64,000 nucleotides of DNA. It comes from Campylobacter gracilis (GTDB lineage Bacteria; Campylobacterota; Campylobacteria; Campylobacterales; Campylobacteraceae). The stretch spans positions 1,240,001-1,304,000 of the forward strand of contig NZ_CP012196.1 of assembly GCF_001190745.1 (NCBI RefSeq). Reading direction: 5' to 3'. Each line of letters opens with the position of its first letter. Position 1 is the first letter of the stretch. Below, piece after piece: positions 8,492 to 17,218 of the stretch. A program made the translations under genes and the position numbers. A model generated the notes under the pieces. That model was given only the letters and a program-made list of their open reading frames with translations, was not told the DNA's origin and did no database searches.

Positions 8492-9135
8492 TCCGTCGCG
8501 GCACAGCGAGTGCATACCTGCGACCGGTCTAAAATTTGGGTAAATTTTAAAATTTGTAAAGCGGCGCGAACGATATTAAGTCGCAAACGGCGCTAAATTT
8601 TACTTTTTCGCTCCGTTTGCGGACAGCTTGCGTTTAAATTTAAAACCGCGCTTGCGTCGCGCTAAAACTTGCGAGGCTTTACAGAAACGGCTAAATTTGC
8701 GAACCTTATAAGGGTGGCTAAATTTAAAGTCACCGTGCGCGGCTCGGTAAAATTTCAGCGCGCAAAATAAAGCCCGATTTCATGCGCCGCTTACAAGCTG
8801 CGCCGTGAAATTTAAAAGATGGTGCACGCGAGCATCTCTTTCGGATCGTACGGTTCGTAAATCGCGCCGTAAAATTTCAAACGATCGCGCTATGTTTAAA
8901 ATCCGGTGTGCGCCGCAAAGGCGCAGCCTTCAAACAAAACACGCGCAAGGCGGCAAAATTTACAAGCGCAGCCGGCGAGCAAATTTGCCGCAATGGGCGA
9001 AATTTCGATCAAATTTAGGCAAGCGTTCGATACGGCGCGTAAAATTTCGATCAAATTTAGGCGGGCGATTTCGCTTCGACACGTAAAATTTCGTAGCGCA
9101 ATGGCTTAGCGCCTATAAAATTTAAAGGATGAAAA
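8492..9135. other. Intergenic stretch with AAATTT words and a short tandem repeat
   Basis: Over 600 bp with no supported gene. Two short open frames overlap it, but both merely read through repeats and have Arg/Lys/Phe-rich, low-complexity products. The right end holds a ~42-bp tandem repeat listed separately. Confidence 0.6.
9000..9105. repeat. Tandem repeat, ~42 bp period, about 2.5 copies
   Basis: AAATTTCGATCAAATTTAGG occurs at 9000 and again at 9042, and a decayed third copy beginning AAATTTCGTAGCGCAATGG follows at about 9086. The array ends about 30 bp before the recG start. The period is a multiple of three, so overlapping frames stay open. Confidence 0.65.
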
Positions 9136-12096
9136 TTGATTTTTGAAGCAAAAGACGCGGCGACGCTGCAAAAGGCGGGCATCACGACGCTTTTGGATCT
9201 GGCGCTGCTTCTGCCCAAAAGCTTCGACGATCTGAGCGTGGGGGATGCGCCGTGCGCGGGCGAGAGCACGGCGGAGGTCGAGTGCCTCTTCCAGCACAGG
9301 CGCGGCTCGATGCTCATCGTCACGGCGCACTGCCTCAGCTGGGAGCGCGAGATCAAAATCGTGATCTTCAACGCCAAAAGCTGGCACTTCGGCGCTTTTA
9401 AGCGTGGCAAAAAATTTTTCATCCACGGCAAATGTGACGAGAGCTTCGGCTCGTGGCAGTTCGTAAACCCAAAAATCGTGAGCGAGCCAGGCAGGATCGC
9501 ACCCAAATACAAAGCCGCGCTGAGCGACGCGGCAGCGCAAAAGCTGATCAAAAAATACCTAAGCGCGGACGCGCTTTTAGCCTGCGGGCTGCACGCGGAC
9601 GAGGCGGCGGTACTGCTCGCGCTACACGAGAGCTCGCCGCGCAGCGTGCGAATGCTAGCCGCGCTAAATAGGCAACTCAAAGAGGGCGGTGCGGAAAATT
9701 TCGGCGAGCGCGACGACGTTTCAAACAGCGGCAGAATTCCGAGCGGCAGTGAAATTTTAAATGGCGGAATTTCAAACAGCGACAAAATTTTAAATGACGA
9801 CGGAATTTCAGATAACGGCGAAATTCCAAGCTCGCAAAGCTCCGCCGCCGAAATTTTAAACGGCAGATCGCAAAATGATGAAATTTTTGGAGGTAAAATT
9901 TCAGTCCAACCGCAAGGCGATAAAATTCTTGCCTGCGAAGTGAGCCGAGGCGCGGCGAATGAAATTTTAAGCGGCGGAATTTCAAAGAGCGCGGAGACTT
10001 CACTCCCCCCAAGCCTCCGTGACGACGAGATTGCGAGCGACAAAATTTTAGACGGCGATCAGCCTCGGGTGCGCTGCGCAGAGATTTATAACGACGAAAA
10101 TTTTGACGTCCAAAGCGGCACTGATTTTCTTGCTGTATACGGCGCCGAGGCGCGCGGAGATGAAATTTCGAACAACCTCAAAGCCGATAATGACGCGGCA
10201 GCGAACAACGATAAAATTTCAAATGACTTAGTATTCGACGTCCAAGCAGCAGCACGACCAGCAGACGCTCAAGCTTCAACCGCCCAACCCATGCTAGAGC
10301 ATGTCGCGACCGAGCAGTCCATAGCCGCCCAACAAAATTCAAGCACCCAAGACGTAGATACGCAATTCGCGACCACCCAAACTCAAGACGTAGGTAGGCA
10401 ACCCGCAGCAATCCAAACTTCAGGCGTTCGAATCGCAGATTTACAACCCGTAGCCGCCCAAACTCAAGAGGTAAGTGGAAAACCTACGGCAATCCAAACT
10501 TCAAGCCGAGTAGCGAGCGCACAAGCCGCGACTACCCAAACTTTGAGCGCACAAGCTACGGGCGCACAGCCTGTATGCAATCAAACCGAAAATCTTCAGA
10601 CGGTAGTAGCCGTGCGGACCGCAACCGCAAAGCCTACGATCGCTCAGACCGCAAGCGCCGAGGCTGTTCAAGACGCGCTCGCTGCACCGATGAACACTTC
10701 GCGCGATTGCGCCGCCCAAGCTACGACCGCCATACCTACAATCGCTCAAATTGCAAGCGAGGCTGAAACTATCCATGCCGCCGAGACCGTCCGAGCCGCA
10801 GCCGTCACGCAGATGAGCGGTACTGCGATTTTACGCACGCTGAAATTTGTCGAAATTCTAAACTACCTGCAAAAGCTAAGTGCAAAAAAAACGAGTTTCC
10901 CGGCGCAAATTTACCCGCTGCGCGACATCTCTGACTGGCTTGCCTCGCTTCCTTTCGAGCCTACGCGCGATCAGCTAAGCGCGATAAAGGACATCGCTAG
11001 CGATCTGCAAAGCCCTCTGGCGCGCCGCCGCGTCGTCATGGGCGACGTAGGCAGCGGCAAAACGCTCGTGATCCTCGCGAGCGCGGCGATGAACTACCCG
11101 CGCATCAGCTATCTGATGGCGCCTACAAGCATCTTGGCCGAGCAGATTTACGCCGAGGCGCGCCGTCTGCTGCCGCCGCAGATCAAAGTCCTGCTCGTAA
11201 AAAGCGGCGATCGCGAGCCGAATTTCGCAGACGCGCACCTTATCATCGGCACTCACGCCCTGCTCTACCATGAGCTCGCGCCGTCAAATCTCATAATGGT
11301 CGATGAGCAGCACCGCTTCGGCTCCAACCAGCGCGAAAAGATCGCGCGCCTCACCGAAAACGGCGAGTTTCGCGCGCATTTCATTCAGTTTAGCGCCACG
11401 CCGATACCGCGCACGCTAAGCATGATCCAGTCCGAGCTCGTGAGCTTTAGCTTTTTAAAACAGCTACCGTTTGAAAAACGTATCAAAACCAAAATCCTGC
11501 AAAACGACGGATTTACGGGCTTTATGCAGGATCTGCGCCGCGAGCTCGCCGCGGGCAATCAAGCGATCATCGTCTATCCGCTCGTGCAACAAAGCGAAAG
11601 CTCGGTCTATCAAAGCCTTGAGGAGGCGGCGCCGTTTTGGAAGGCTCAGTTTGCGGACGTGATGATTACCCACGGCAGCGACAAGGACAAGGAGGAGATC
11701 CTGCGCCGCTTCCGCGACGATGGGCGGCTGCTGATAACCACGACGATCGTCGAAGTAGGCATCTCGCTGCCGCGACTTAGCGTCATTTTAATCGTGGGCG
11801 CCGAGCGAATGGGGCTCGCGTCGCTTCATCAGCTACGCGGGCGCGTCGGGCGCAAGGGCCAGGCGGGGCGCTGCTACCTCTACACCAAGCTCAAATCCCC
11901 GCCGCAGCGCCTACGCGAGTTCGCAGCGACGCTGGATGGATTTAAGGTCGCAAATATCGATCTGAAAAACCGCCAAGGAGGCGATCTGCTGGGCGGCTCG
12001 GTGCAGCACGGCGCGATGTTTGCGTGGTATGATTACGAAGAGGACGTAACGGCAGCGGCAAAGCAGCGACTAAAGGACATAGGACGGGGTGCGTGA
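9136..12096 (+). CDS. recG: ATP-dependent DNA helicase RecG with a ~370-residue low-complexity insertion
   Basis: RecG reverses stalled replication forks and processes Holliday junctions. The helicase core is intact: motif I GDVGSGKT (residues 636-643), DEQHRFG (about 723), SATPIPRTL, and QLRGRVGRKG (about 897-906). The N-terminal wedge region occupies about residues 1-190. The protein is 986 residues, whereas Campylobacter RecG is about 600. The excess lies between about 190 and 560. Its first half is built on an EILNGGISNSDKILN-like theme, its second half on Ala/Thr/Gln-rich repeats including an 81-bp DNA repeat. The insertion is in frame and stop-free, placed before the conserved LKFVEILNYL helix. 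The start is TTG with AAGGAT upstream. Confidence 0.9.
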   Translation: MIFEAKDAATLQKAGITTLLDLALLLPKSFDDLSVGDAPCAGESTAEVECLFQHRRGSMLIVTAHCLSWEREIKIVIFNAKSWHFGAFKRGKKFFIHGKCDESFGSWQFVNPKIVSEPGRIAPKYKAALSDAAAQKLIKKYLSADALLACGLHADEAAVLLALHESSPRSVRMLAALNRQLKEGGAENFGERDDVSNSGRIPSGSEILNGGISNSDKILNDDGISDNGEIPSSQSSAAEILNGRSQNDEIFGGKISVQPQGDKILACEVSRGAANEILSGGISKSAETSLPPSLRDDEIASDKILDGDQPRVRCAEIYNDENFDVQSGTDFLAVYGAEARGDEISNNLKADNDAAANNDKISNDLVFDVQAAARPADAQASTAQPMLEHVATEQSIAAQQNSSTQDVDTQFATTQTQDVGRQPAAIQTSGVRIADLQPVAAQTQEVSGKPTAIQTSSRVASAQAATTQTLSAQATGAQPVCNQTENLQTVVAVRTATAKPTIAQTASAEAVQDALAAPMNTSRDCAAQATTAIPTIAQIASEAETIHAAETVRAAAVTQMSGTAILRTLKFVEILNYLQKLSAKKTSFPAQIYPLRDISDWLASLPFEPTRDQLSAIKDIASDLQSPLARRRVVMGDVGSGKTLVILASAAMNYPRISYLMAPTSILAEQIYAEARRLLPPQIKVLLVKSGDREPNFADAHLIIGTHALLYHELAPSNLIMVDEQHRFGSNQREKIARLTENGEFRAHFIQFSATPIPRTLSMIQSELVSFSFLKQLPFEKRIKTKILQNDGFTGFMQDLRRELAAGNQAIIVYPLVQQSESSVYQSLEEAAPFWKAQFADVMITHGSDKDKEEILRRFRDDGRLLITTTIVEVGISLPRLSVILIVGAERMGLASLHQLRGRVGRKGQAGRCYLYTKLKSPPQRLREFAATLDGFKVANIDLKNRQGGDLLGGSVQHGAMFAWYDYEEDVTAAAKQRLKDIGRGA
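9700..10825. repeat. In-frame low-complexity repeat block inside recG
   Basis: The first half (to about 10250) repeats AAATTTTAAA/GGAATTTCAAA words spaced by Gly/Asp/Ser codons. The second half has ACCCAAACT-type units; the block starting CAAACTCAAGACGTAGG at 10378 recurs 81 bp later at 10459 with substitutions. Composition differs from the flanking helicase codons. Confidence 0.75.
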
Positions 12097-12307
12097 AATT
12101 CTACGAGATGCGATAGAATTTAAACGTAATTTAGCCGCGGCAAAATTTTACGAAGCGAATACGATTATGAGGTAACGAGCGATCTGATATAAAATTTTAA
12201 ATTTCACGGCGCAGATTGCATCGGATAAAATTTAGAGCTTTACCAAGCGTCGTTTGCTTTTAATTTCTAAAATTTATGCAACTTAAAGTCCAAAAAAGGA
12301 GAGCAAA

Positions 12308-12790
12308 ATGGCTTACGTGACCTACGACAAGGCAAAATGGCACTGGGGCGCGAAAAATGCGCCGGAGGGTATCCCACAGGAAAACGGCGCGACGCACATC
12401 GCGTTTTTCTTCCGCTGGTGCATGGAGCGCAAGCTCTATTCCAAGGACTTCGCGGCGGATTTCGCGGACGATATAGCGCGGATGGACGATAGCTTTGATT
12501 ATCGCGGGTATTTCTTTGGCGCCATGGACGGCGTGCTGGGCAGCGACGAGCTAAACACCGCCGGCAAGGCCTTCGCAAATGCCTACTACACCACGGACCG
12601 CACGAAATTTGCTAAAACGCACGGCTGGTATTTGCAAGATTACGACGATTTCGTCGCACGCAAATTCGGCGATAAAAACTTCGACAACGCCTATTTTTAC
12701 ATAGAAAACTCGCCGCAAAATTACGCCGAGATCAAAGAGATCATCGATCGCCGCTACGAGGAATTCTTGAGCTTCAAGGCGGCGAAGTAG
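12308..12790 (+). CDS. Conserved protein of the DUF7832 type
   Basis: 160 residues, soluble, no signal peptide. The opening YDKAKWHWG followed by PQENGATHIAFFFRWCMER is the pattern I associate with DUF7832-like proteins (assignment from memory). The function is unknown; some relatives sit near toxin or immunity genes, but nothing here suggests that. It has a clear ribosome-binding site (AAAAAAGGAG) before ATG 12308. It stands alone between recG and hisS, with about 200 bp upstream and 170 bp downstream of AAATTT-containing spacer. Confidence 0.7.
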   Translation: MAYVTYDKAKWHWGAKNAPEGIPQENGATHIAFFFRWCMERKLYSKDFAADFADDIARMDDSFDYRGYFFGAMDGVLGSDELNTAGKAFANAYYTTDRTKFAKTHGWYLQDYDDFVARKFGDKNFDNAYFYIENSPQNYAEIKEIIDRRYEEFLSFKAAK

Positions 12791-12914
12791 AAATTTTACC
12801 ACCAAGCCTAGCCGGTTTAAAATAGGCGCCTAAGCCGAAACGGCGCGCGATGCAAATAAGCAGAACCGATGCGTTGCTGCGAGCGGCAGGGCTTAAAATT
12901 TAGGTAAATTTAAC

Positions 12915-12920
12915 TATAAT
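12915..12920 (+). promoter_or_regulatory. Putative -10 box for the hisS-speA-cysE operon
   Basis: Consensus TATAAT about 40 bp before hisS, with AAAGGA near 12946 as ribosome-binding site. Confidence 0.5.
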
Positions 12921-12959
12921 CGCCGCAGAAATTTTAAAATTTCACAAAGGATTTCATAG

Positions 12960-14201
12960 ATGATCAAAGCACTTCGCGGTATGAACGATATTTTGGACGA
13001 GCAGGCGCGCATCTACTCGCAAATTTTAAACGTGTGCGAGCGCGTGGCGCGCAATTACGGCTTTTGTCTCATCGAAACGCCTAAGCTCGAACAGACCGCG
13101 CTATTTCGCCGCAGCGTCGGCGAGAGCAGCGACATCGTCGGCAAAGAGATGTACGAGTTTAGCGACAAAAGCGGAGATAGCGTCTGTCTGCGCCCCGAAG
13201 GCACTGCGGGCGTCGTGCGCGCCTTTATCGAAAAAAAGCTAGACCGCAGCGGCGGCGTGCATAAATTTTATTATCAAGGCTCGATGTTTCGCTATGAGCG
13301 CCCGCAAAAGGGGCGTCTGCGCGAGTTTCATCAATTCGGCGTCGAGTGCTTCGGGCAAAGTAGTGTTTATGAGGACGCGAGCGTGATCTTGATGCTAGCT
13401 CAAATTTTACGCGAGCTGAATGTCGCCGCAACGCTTAAAATCAACTCTTTAGGCGATGAGGAGTGCATGCCTGCGTATAAAACCAAGCTCGTAAATTTCT
13501 TGCAAGAACACAAAGACAGGCTCTGCGAGGACTGCCAAAGGCGTATCGACACCAATCCGATCCGCGTGCTGGACTGCAAAAACGAAAGCTGCCAGAAAAT
13601 TTTAGCCGCCGCGCCTCTTATAACGGAAAATTTAAATGACGCCTGCGCCGCGGAATTTACGCAGCTGCAAAAAATTTTAACCCAAAACGGACAAAAATTT
13701 CAGATCGATGCGAAGCTCGTGCGCGGGCTTGATTACTACTGCAAGACCGCCTTTGAGTTCGTCTCATCCGAGCTTGGCGCACAAAGTGCCGTAGGCGGCG
13801 GCGGACGCTATGACAGACTCGTGGAGTTTTTAGGCGGCAGAAAGACGGCGGGCGTGGGCTTTGCGATCGGTATCGAGCGAATAGCCGAAATTTTAAAAAC
13901 GCGCGAAGCCCCTCAAGAGCGCGAGGGAATTTATATCGGCGCGCTGGATGAGGCATTCGTAAGCACGGCATTTTCGTTTGCATTAAAGCTGCGAAAGTTT
14001 TGTAAAACTCAAATTTCATACGAGCCCAGGAGTCTAGCCAAGCATTTAAAAGCAGCCGACGGGGCGGAGGCGAAATTTTGCCTTTGCATCGGGCAGGACG
14101 AGTTTGACCGCGCCGAGGTGTGGTGCAAAAATTTAGAGGATCAAAGCACCTTTGCGATCAAATTTAAAGAGGTCGAAGCATTTTTTAAGGATAGAGCATG
14201 A
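12960..14201 (+). CDS. hisS: Histidyl-tRNA synthetase
   Basis: 413 residues, class II synthetase that charges tRNA-His. Motif 2 is seen in SMFRYERPQKGRLREFHQFGVE, the histidine-specific segments as LVRGLDYY and GGGGRYDRL, and motif 3 as GVGFAIGIERI. The C-terminal anticodon-binding domain (about residues 320-413) is present. It opens a compact run: its stop overlaps the speA start by 4 bp (ATGA). Confidence 0.95.
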   Translation: MIKALRGMNDILDEQARIYSQILNVCERVARNYGFCLIETPKLEQTALFRRSVGESSDIVGKEMYEFSDKSGDSVCLRPEGTAGVVRAFIEKKLDRSGGVHKFYYQGSMFRYERPQKGRLREFHQFGVECFGQSSVYEDASVILMLAQILRELNVAATLKINSLGDEECMPAYKTKLVNFLQEHKDRLCEDCQRRIDTNPIRVLDCKNESCQKILAAAPLITENLNDACAAEFTQLQKILTQNGQKFQIDAKLVRGLDYYCKTAFEFVSSELGAQSAVGGGGRYDRLVEFLGGRKTAGVGFAIGIERIAEILKTREAPQEREGIYIGALDEAFVSTAFSFALKLRKFCKTQISYEPRSLAKHLKAADGAEAKFCLCIGQDEFDRAEVWCKNLEDQSTFAIKFKEVEAFFKDRA

Positions 14202-16036
14202 GCGATTACGGACTAAATATTTGGGGGAATTCCAACTTCACGATAGACGGCGGCAAACTATGCCTAAACTCCGATTTCAAGCAGCCTTTGGTGGATATAA
14301 TAAAAGAGATCCGCGCAGACGGCGTACGAGGCCCGATACTACTTCGCTTCCCGCACCTCATCAAAAAGCAGATCGTCGAAATTTACTCAAATTTTAACCG
14401 CGCTATTAAGGAGTTTGGCTACAAGGGAAAATTCCACGCTGTCTATCCGCTTAAAGTAAATCAATTCCCGGGCTTCGTTAGAAATTTAGTCGATATCGGC
14501 GAGCCTTACGGATACGGGCTCGAGGCCGGCAGCAAGCCAGAACTGCTGCTAGCGATGGCGTATAACAAATACGGCGCGCCAATTACCGTAAACGGTTTTA
14601 AAGATAAGGAGCTTATAAATATCGGCTTCATCGCCGCAGAGATGGGGCATAACGTAACGCTTACGATCGAGGGACTAAACGAGCTTGAAACCATCATCGA
14701 AACGGCTAAGGAGCGGTTTGCGCCAAAGCCTTTCATCGGGCTACGCATCAGGCTGCATAACTCCGGAAGCGGACTGTGGGCGAAAAGCGGCGGGATAAAT
14801 TCTAAATTCGGCCTTACCTCGACTGAGCTTATAGAGGCGATAAACTTACTGAAGAAAAACGACCTCATCGAGCAGTTTACGATGATTCATTTTCATATCG
14901 GCTCGCAGATTACCGAGATCCACCCGCTCAAAAAGGCTCTCATCGAAGCGGGCAATATCTACACCGAGCTTCGCAAAATGGGTGCGAAAAATTTAAAATC
15001 CATAAATTTAGGCGGAGGTCTTGCTATCGAATACTCCCAAGCCAAAGAAAGCTCCAGCCGCAACTATACGCTAAAAGAATACGCCAACGACGTGGTTTTT
15101 TTGCTAAAATCGATCGCAGAGGATAAAAAAGAGGCCGAGCCTGATATTTTTATCGAGAGCGGCAGATACGTAGCCGCCAGCCACGCTGTGCTAGTAGCGC
15201 CGATTTTGGAGCTTTTTACCCAAGAATACGCCGAAGAAAAGCTCGCCCTAAAAAAGGATAATCCGCCGGTAGTCGCCGAGCTATACGATCTGTATAAAAC
15301 TCTAAAGCCGTCCAACGCGCTAGAGTATCTGCACGACGCCATGTCGCATATGGAGAGCGTACTTACCCTTTTTGATCTGGGCTACGTCGATCTGATCGAC
15401 CGCTCAAACGGCGAAATTTTAGTTCATCTAATAATGCGAAAGGCGTATGGAATTTTAGGCAACAAGCAAGAATACAGCAATTTCTTAAACTCCCTAGGCA
15501 ACGCCCAAGAGCGCTATTTGGTAAATTTTTCGATCTTCCAAAGTCTGCCCGATTTTTGGGGCATCAAGCAGCACTTCCCGATCATGCCGCTAGAGAGGCT
15601 GGATGAGCGCGCCACGCTATCGGCGTCGATCTGGGATATTACTTGCGATAGCGACGGCGAGATAGAATTCGACAATCAAAAAAATCCGCTCTTTCTGCAC
15701 GATTTCGATCCTGAAAAAGAGGAGTATTTTTTGGGCTTTTTCCTTGTCGGAGCCTATCAGGAGGTGCTTGGCATGAGCCACAACCTCTTTGCACACCCAA
15801 CAGAGGCGACCGTGATTTTAAAGGATGACGGCGGCTTTGAGATCAAGGATTTTATCGAATCTCAATCGGTCATCGACATCTTGGAGGATATGGACTACGA
15901 CGTAGTAGATATCCGCGAAAGCCTAAACGAGCGCGTCGAAAAATCAAATCTTATCGGAGATAAAGAGAAAAAGCATATCCTGGGCGAGCTATATCTGTTT
16001 TTAAACGACAATAGCTACTTAAAGACTATCAAATGA
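14198..16036 (+). CDS. speA: Biosynthetic arginine decarboxylase
   Basis: 612 residues, PLP-dependent fold-III decarboxylase converting arginine to agmatine for polyamine synthesis. The PLP lysine is Lys86 in FHAVYPLKVNQ. MIHFHIGSQ, NLGGGLAIEY and FIESGRYVAASHAVL are typical family segments. The length is close to that of other SpeA enzymes. It is translationally coupled to hisS upstream and cysE downstream (4-bp overlaps on both sides). Confidence 0.93.
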   Translation: MSDYGLNIWGNSNFTIDGGKLCLNSDFKQPLVDIIKEIRADGVRGPILLRFPHLIKKQIVEIYSNFNRAIKEFGYKGKFHAVYPLKVNQFPGFVRNLVDIGEPYGYGLEAGSKPELLLAMAYNKYGAPITVNGFKDKELINIGFIAAEMGHNVTLTIEGLNELETIIETAKERFAPKPFIGLRIRLHNSGSGLWAKSGGINSKFGLTSTELIEAINLLKKNDLIEQFTMIHFHIGSQITEIHPLKKALIEAGNIYTELRKMGAKNLKSINLGGGLAIEYSQAKESSSRNYTLKEYANDVVFLLKSIAEDKKEAEPDIFIESGRYVAASHAVLVAPILELFTQEYAEEKLALKKDNPPVVAELYDLYKTLKPSNALEYLHDAMSHMESVLTLFDLGYVDLIDRSNGEILVHLIMRKAYGILGNKQEYSNFLNSLGNAQERYLVNFSIFQSLPDFWGIKQHFPIMPLERLDERATLSASIWDITCDSDGEIEFDNQKNPLFLHDFDPEKEEYFLGFFLVGAYQEVLGMSHNLFAHPTEATVILKDDGGFEIKDFIESQSVIDILEDMDYDVVDIRESLNERVEKSNLIGDKEKKHILGELYLFLNDNSYLKTIK

Positions 16037-16728
16037 GTTTTTGGCAAATTTTAAAACAGGACTTCATCGAGCCGATGCGCCAGGACCCCGCATGCAATAG
16101 CGTATTTGAGATATTTTTCTGCTATCCCGGCGTCTGGGCGCTAATAAATTATCGCTTCGCGCATTTTTTCTACGAGCGAGGTTTTAAGCTTGTAGCTCGC
16201 GCAATCAGCGGGCTTAGCCGCATAATCACCGCCGTAGATATAAACCCGGGCGCGCGTATCGGCAGAGGAGTGTTTTTTGACCACGCTACGGGGCTTGTCA
16301 TCGGAGAAACGGCGATCATCGGCGATAACTGTCTGATCTATCAGGGCGTCACTCTCGGCGGCGTGAGCTTAGAGCATGGCAAGCGCCATCCGACGCTGCA
16401 AAACGGCGTCGTAGTGGGCGCAGGAGCCAAAGTATTAGGCAACATCACTATCGGCGAAAATTCCAAAATAGGCGCAAATTCCGTAGTCGTAAAGGATGTC
16501 GCACCAAACTGCACCGCCGTGGGTGTGCCGGCTAGAATTTTAGGCGGCTGCGAGAGCGATCCTTTGGCGCATAATAAAATTCCAGATATCAGCCAGGAGC
16601 TTATCAAATATCTCATCAAACGTATCGAAATTTTGGAAGATTGCATCTGCAGTGGCAGAAAAGATATCTCCGCAATGGATGAGGATCTAAATAAATTCTA
16701 CGAAGAGTATCTGAAATCATTAAAATAA
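16033..16728 (+). CDS. cysE: Serine O-acetyltransferase
   Basis: 231 residues, makes O-acetylserine from serine and acetyl-CoA, the first step of cysteine synthesis. The N-terminal helical part is followed by left-handed beta-helix hexapeptide repeats (about residues 70-165), with GRGVFFDHATGLVIGETA, GVTLGGVSLEHGKRHPTL and VVVGAGAKVLGNITIGENSKIGANSVVVKDV, all diagnostic for CysE. It overlaps speA by 4 bp and is followed after 10 bp by a small secreted protein. Confidence 0.94.
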   Translation: MSFWQILKQDFIEPMRQDPACNSVFEIFFCYPGVWALINYRFAHFFYERGFKLVARAISGLSRIITAVDINPGARIGRGVFFDHATGLVIGETAIIGDNCLIYQGVTLGGVSLEHGKRHPTLQNGVVVGAGAKVLGNITIGENSKIGANSVVVKDVAPNCTAVGVPARILGGCESDPLAHNKIPDISQELIKYLIKRIEILEDCICSGRKDISAMDEDLNKFYEEYLKSLK

Positions 16729-16738
16729 GAGGGTTAAA

Positions 16739-17218
16739 GTGAAAAAAGCTCTATTTTTTATAATTTGTGCGATTTTGTCGGCAAGCGGCAGCGATGTTAA
16801 TAGCGCGAAAAATTCCGCGAACGACGCCAGAATAAGCCTAGTAAAAAGTCTATACATCAAGGATACCTATTTCGGCGATCACAAAAATGCCCTATCGGCT
16901 TCTTTCAGATCCGTGCTTATGCAGGATGAAGCATCTGCTGGCGAAGGCGAGGTAGGCTGCTTGGACTATGATCCGATAATCGGCGGTCAGGATGTCTGCG
17001 ACGACGCGAAATATGATTTTGAGCTAGGGCAGCGCGATACCGTCGTAGTGACGCAGACCTGCCCCTACGGTGCGCAGACGATAATCTACAAACTCGTCCG
17101 TAGCGGAGGAGATTATAAAATCGACGATATCTACGACCAGGACCCAAGTAGCGGCAGGGCTTTTAGCGTCAAAAATCAAATTTTAAATTGTCTAAATCAA
17201 TCCAAGGAGCATCAATGA
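16739..17218 (+). CDS. Hypothetical secreted protein
   Basis: 159 residues. The N-terminus (MKKALFFIICAILSASGS) is a signal peptide or lipobox-less export signal. The rest has two pairs of cysteines (GCLDYDPIIGGQDVCDD and QTCPYG... NCLNQ) and alternates short strands, giving the look of a small periplasmic alpha+beta domain, perhaps of the DUF3828 kind. I do not recognise a function. It begins at GTG with GAGGG upstream. It sits between cysE and the aminotransferase, overlapping the latter by 4 bp. Confidence 0.7.
   Translation: MKKALFFIICAILSASGSDVNSAKNSANDARISLVKSLYIKDTYFGDHKNALSASFRSVLMQDEASAGEGEVGCLDYDPIIGGQDVCDDAKYDFELGQRDTVVVTQTCPYGAQTIIYKLVRSGGDYKIDDIYDQDPSSGRAFSVKNQILNCLNQSKEHQ

Noticed and set aside
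8805-9109. Two overlapping small open frames upstream of recG
   Set aside because: Both read through the 42-bp repeat; low complexity, no start signals.
9057-10043. 328-codon minus-strand open frame across recG
   Set aside because: It is antisense to recG; the frame is kept open by the repeat composition of the insertion.
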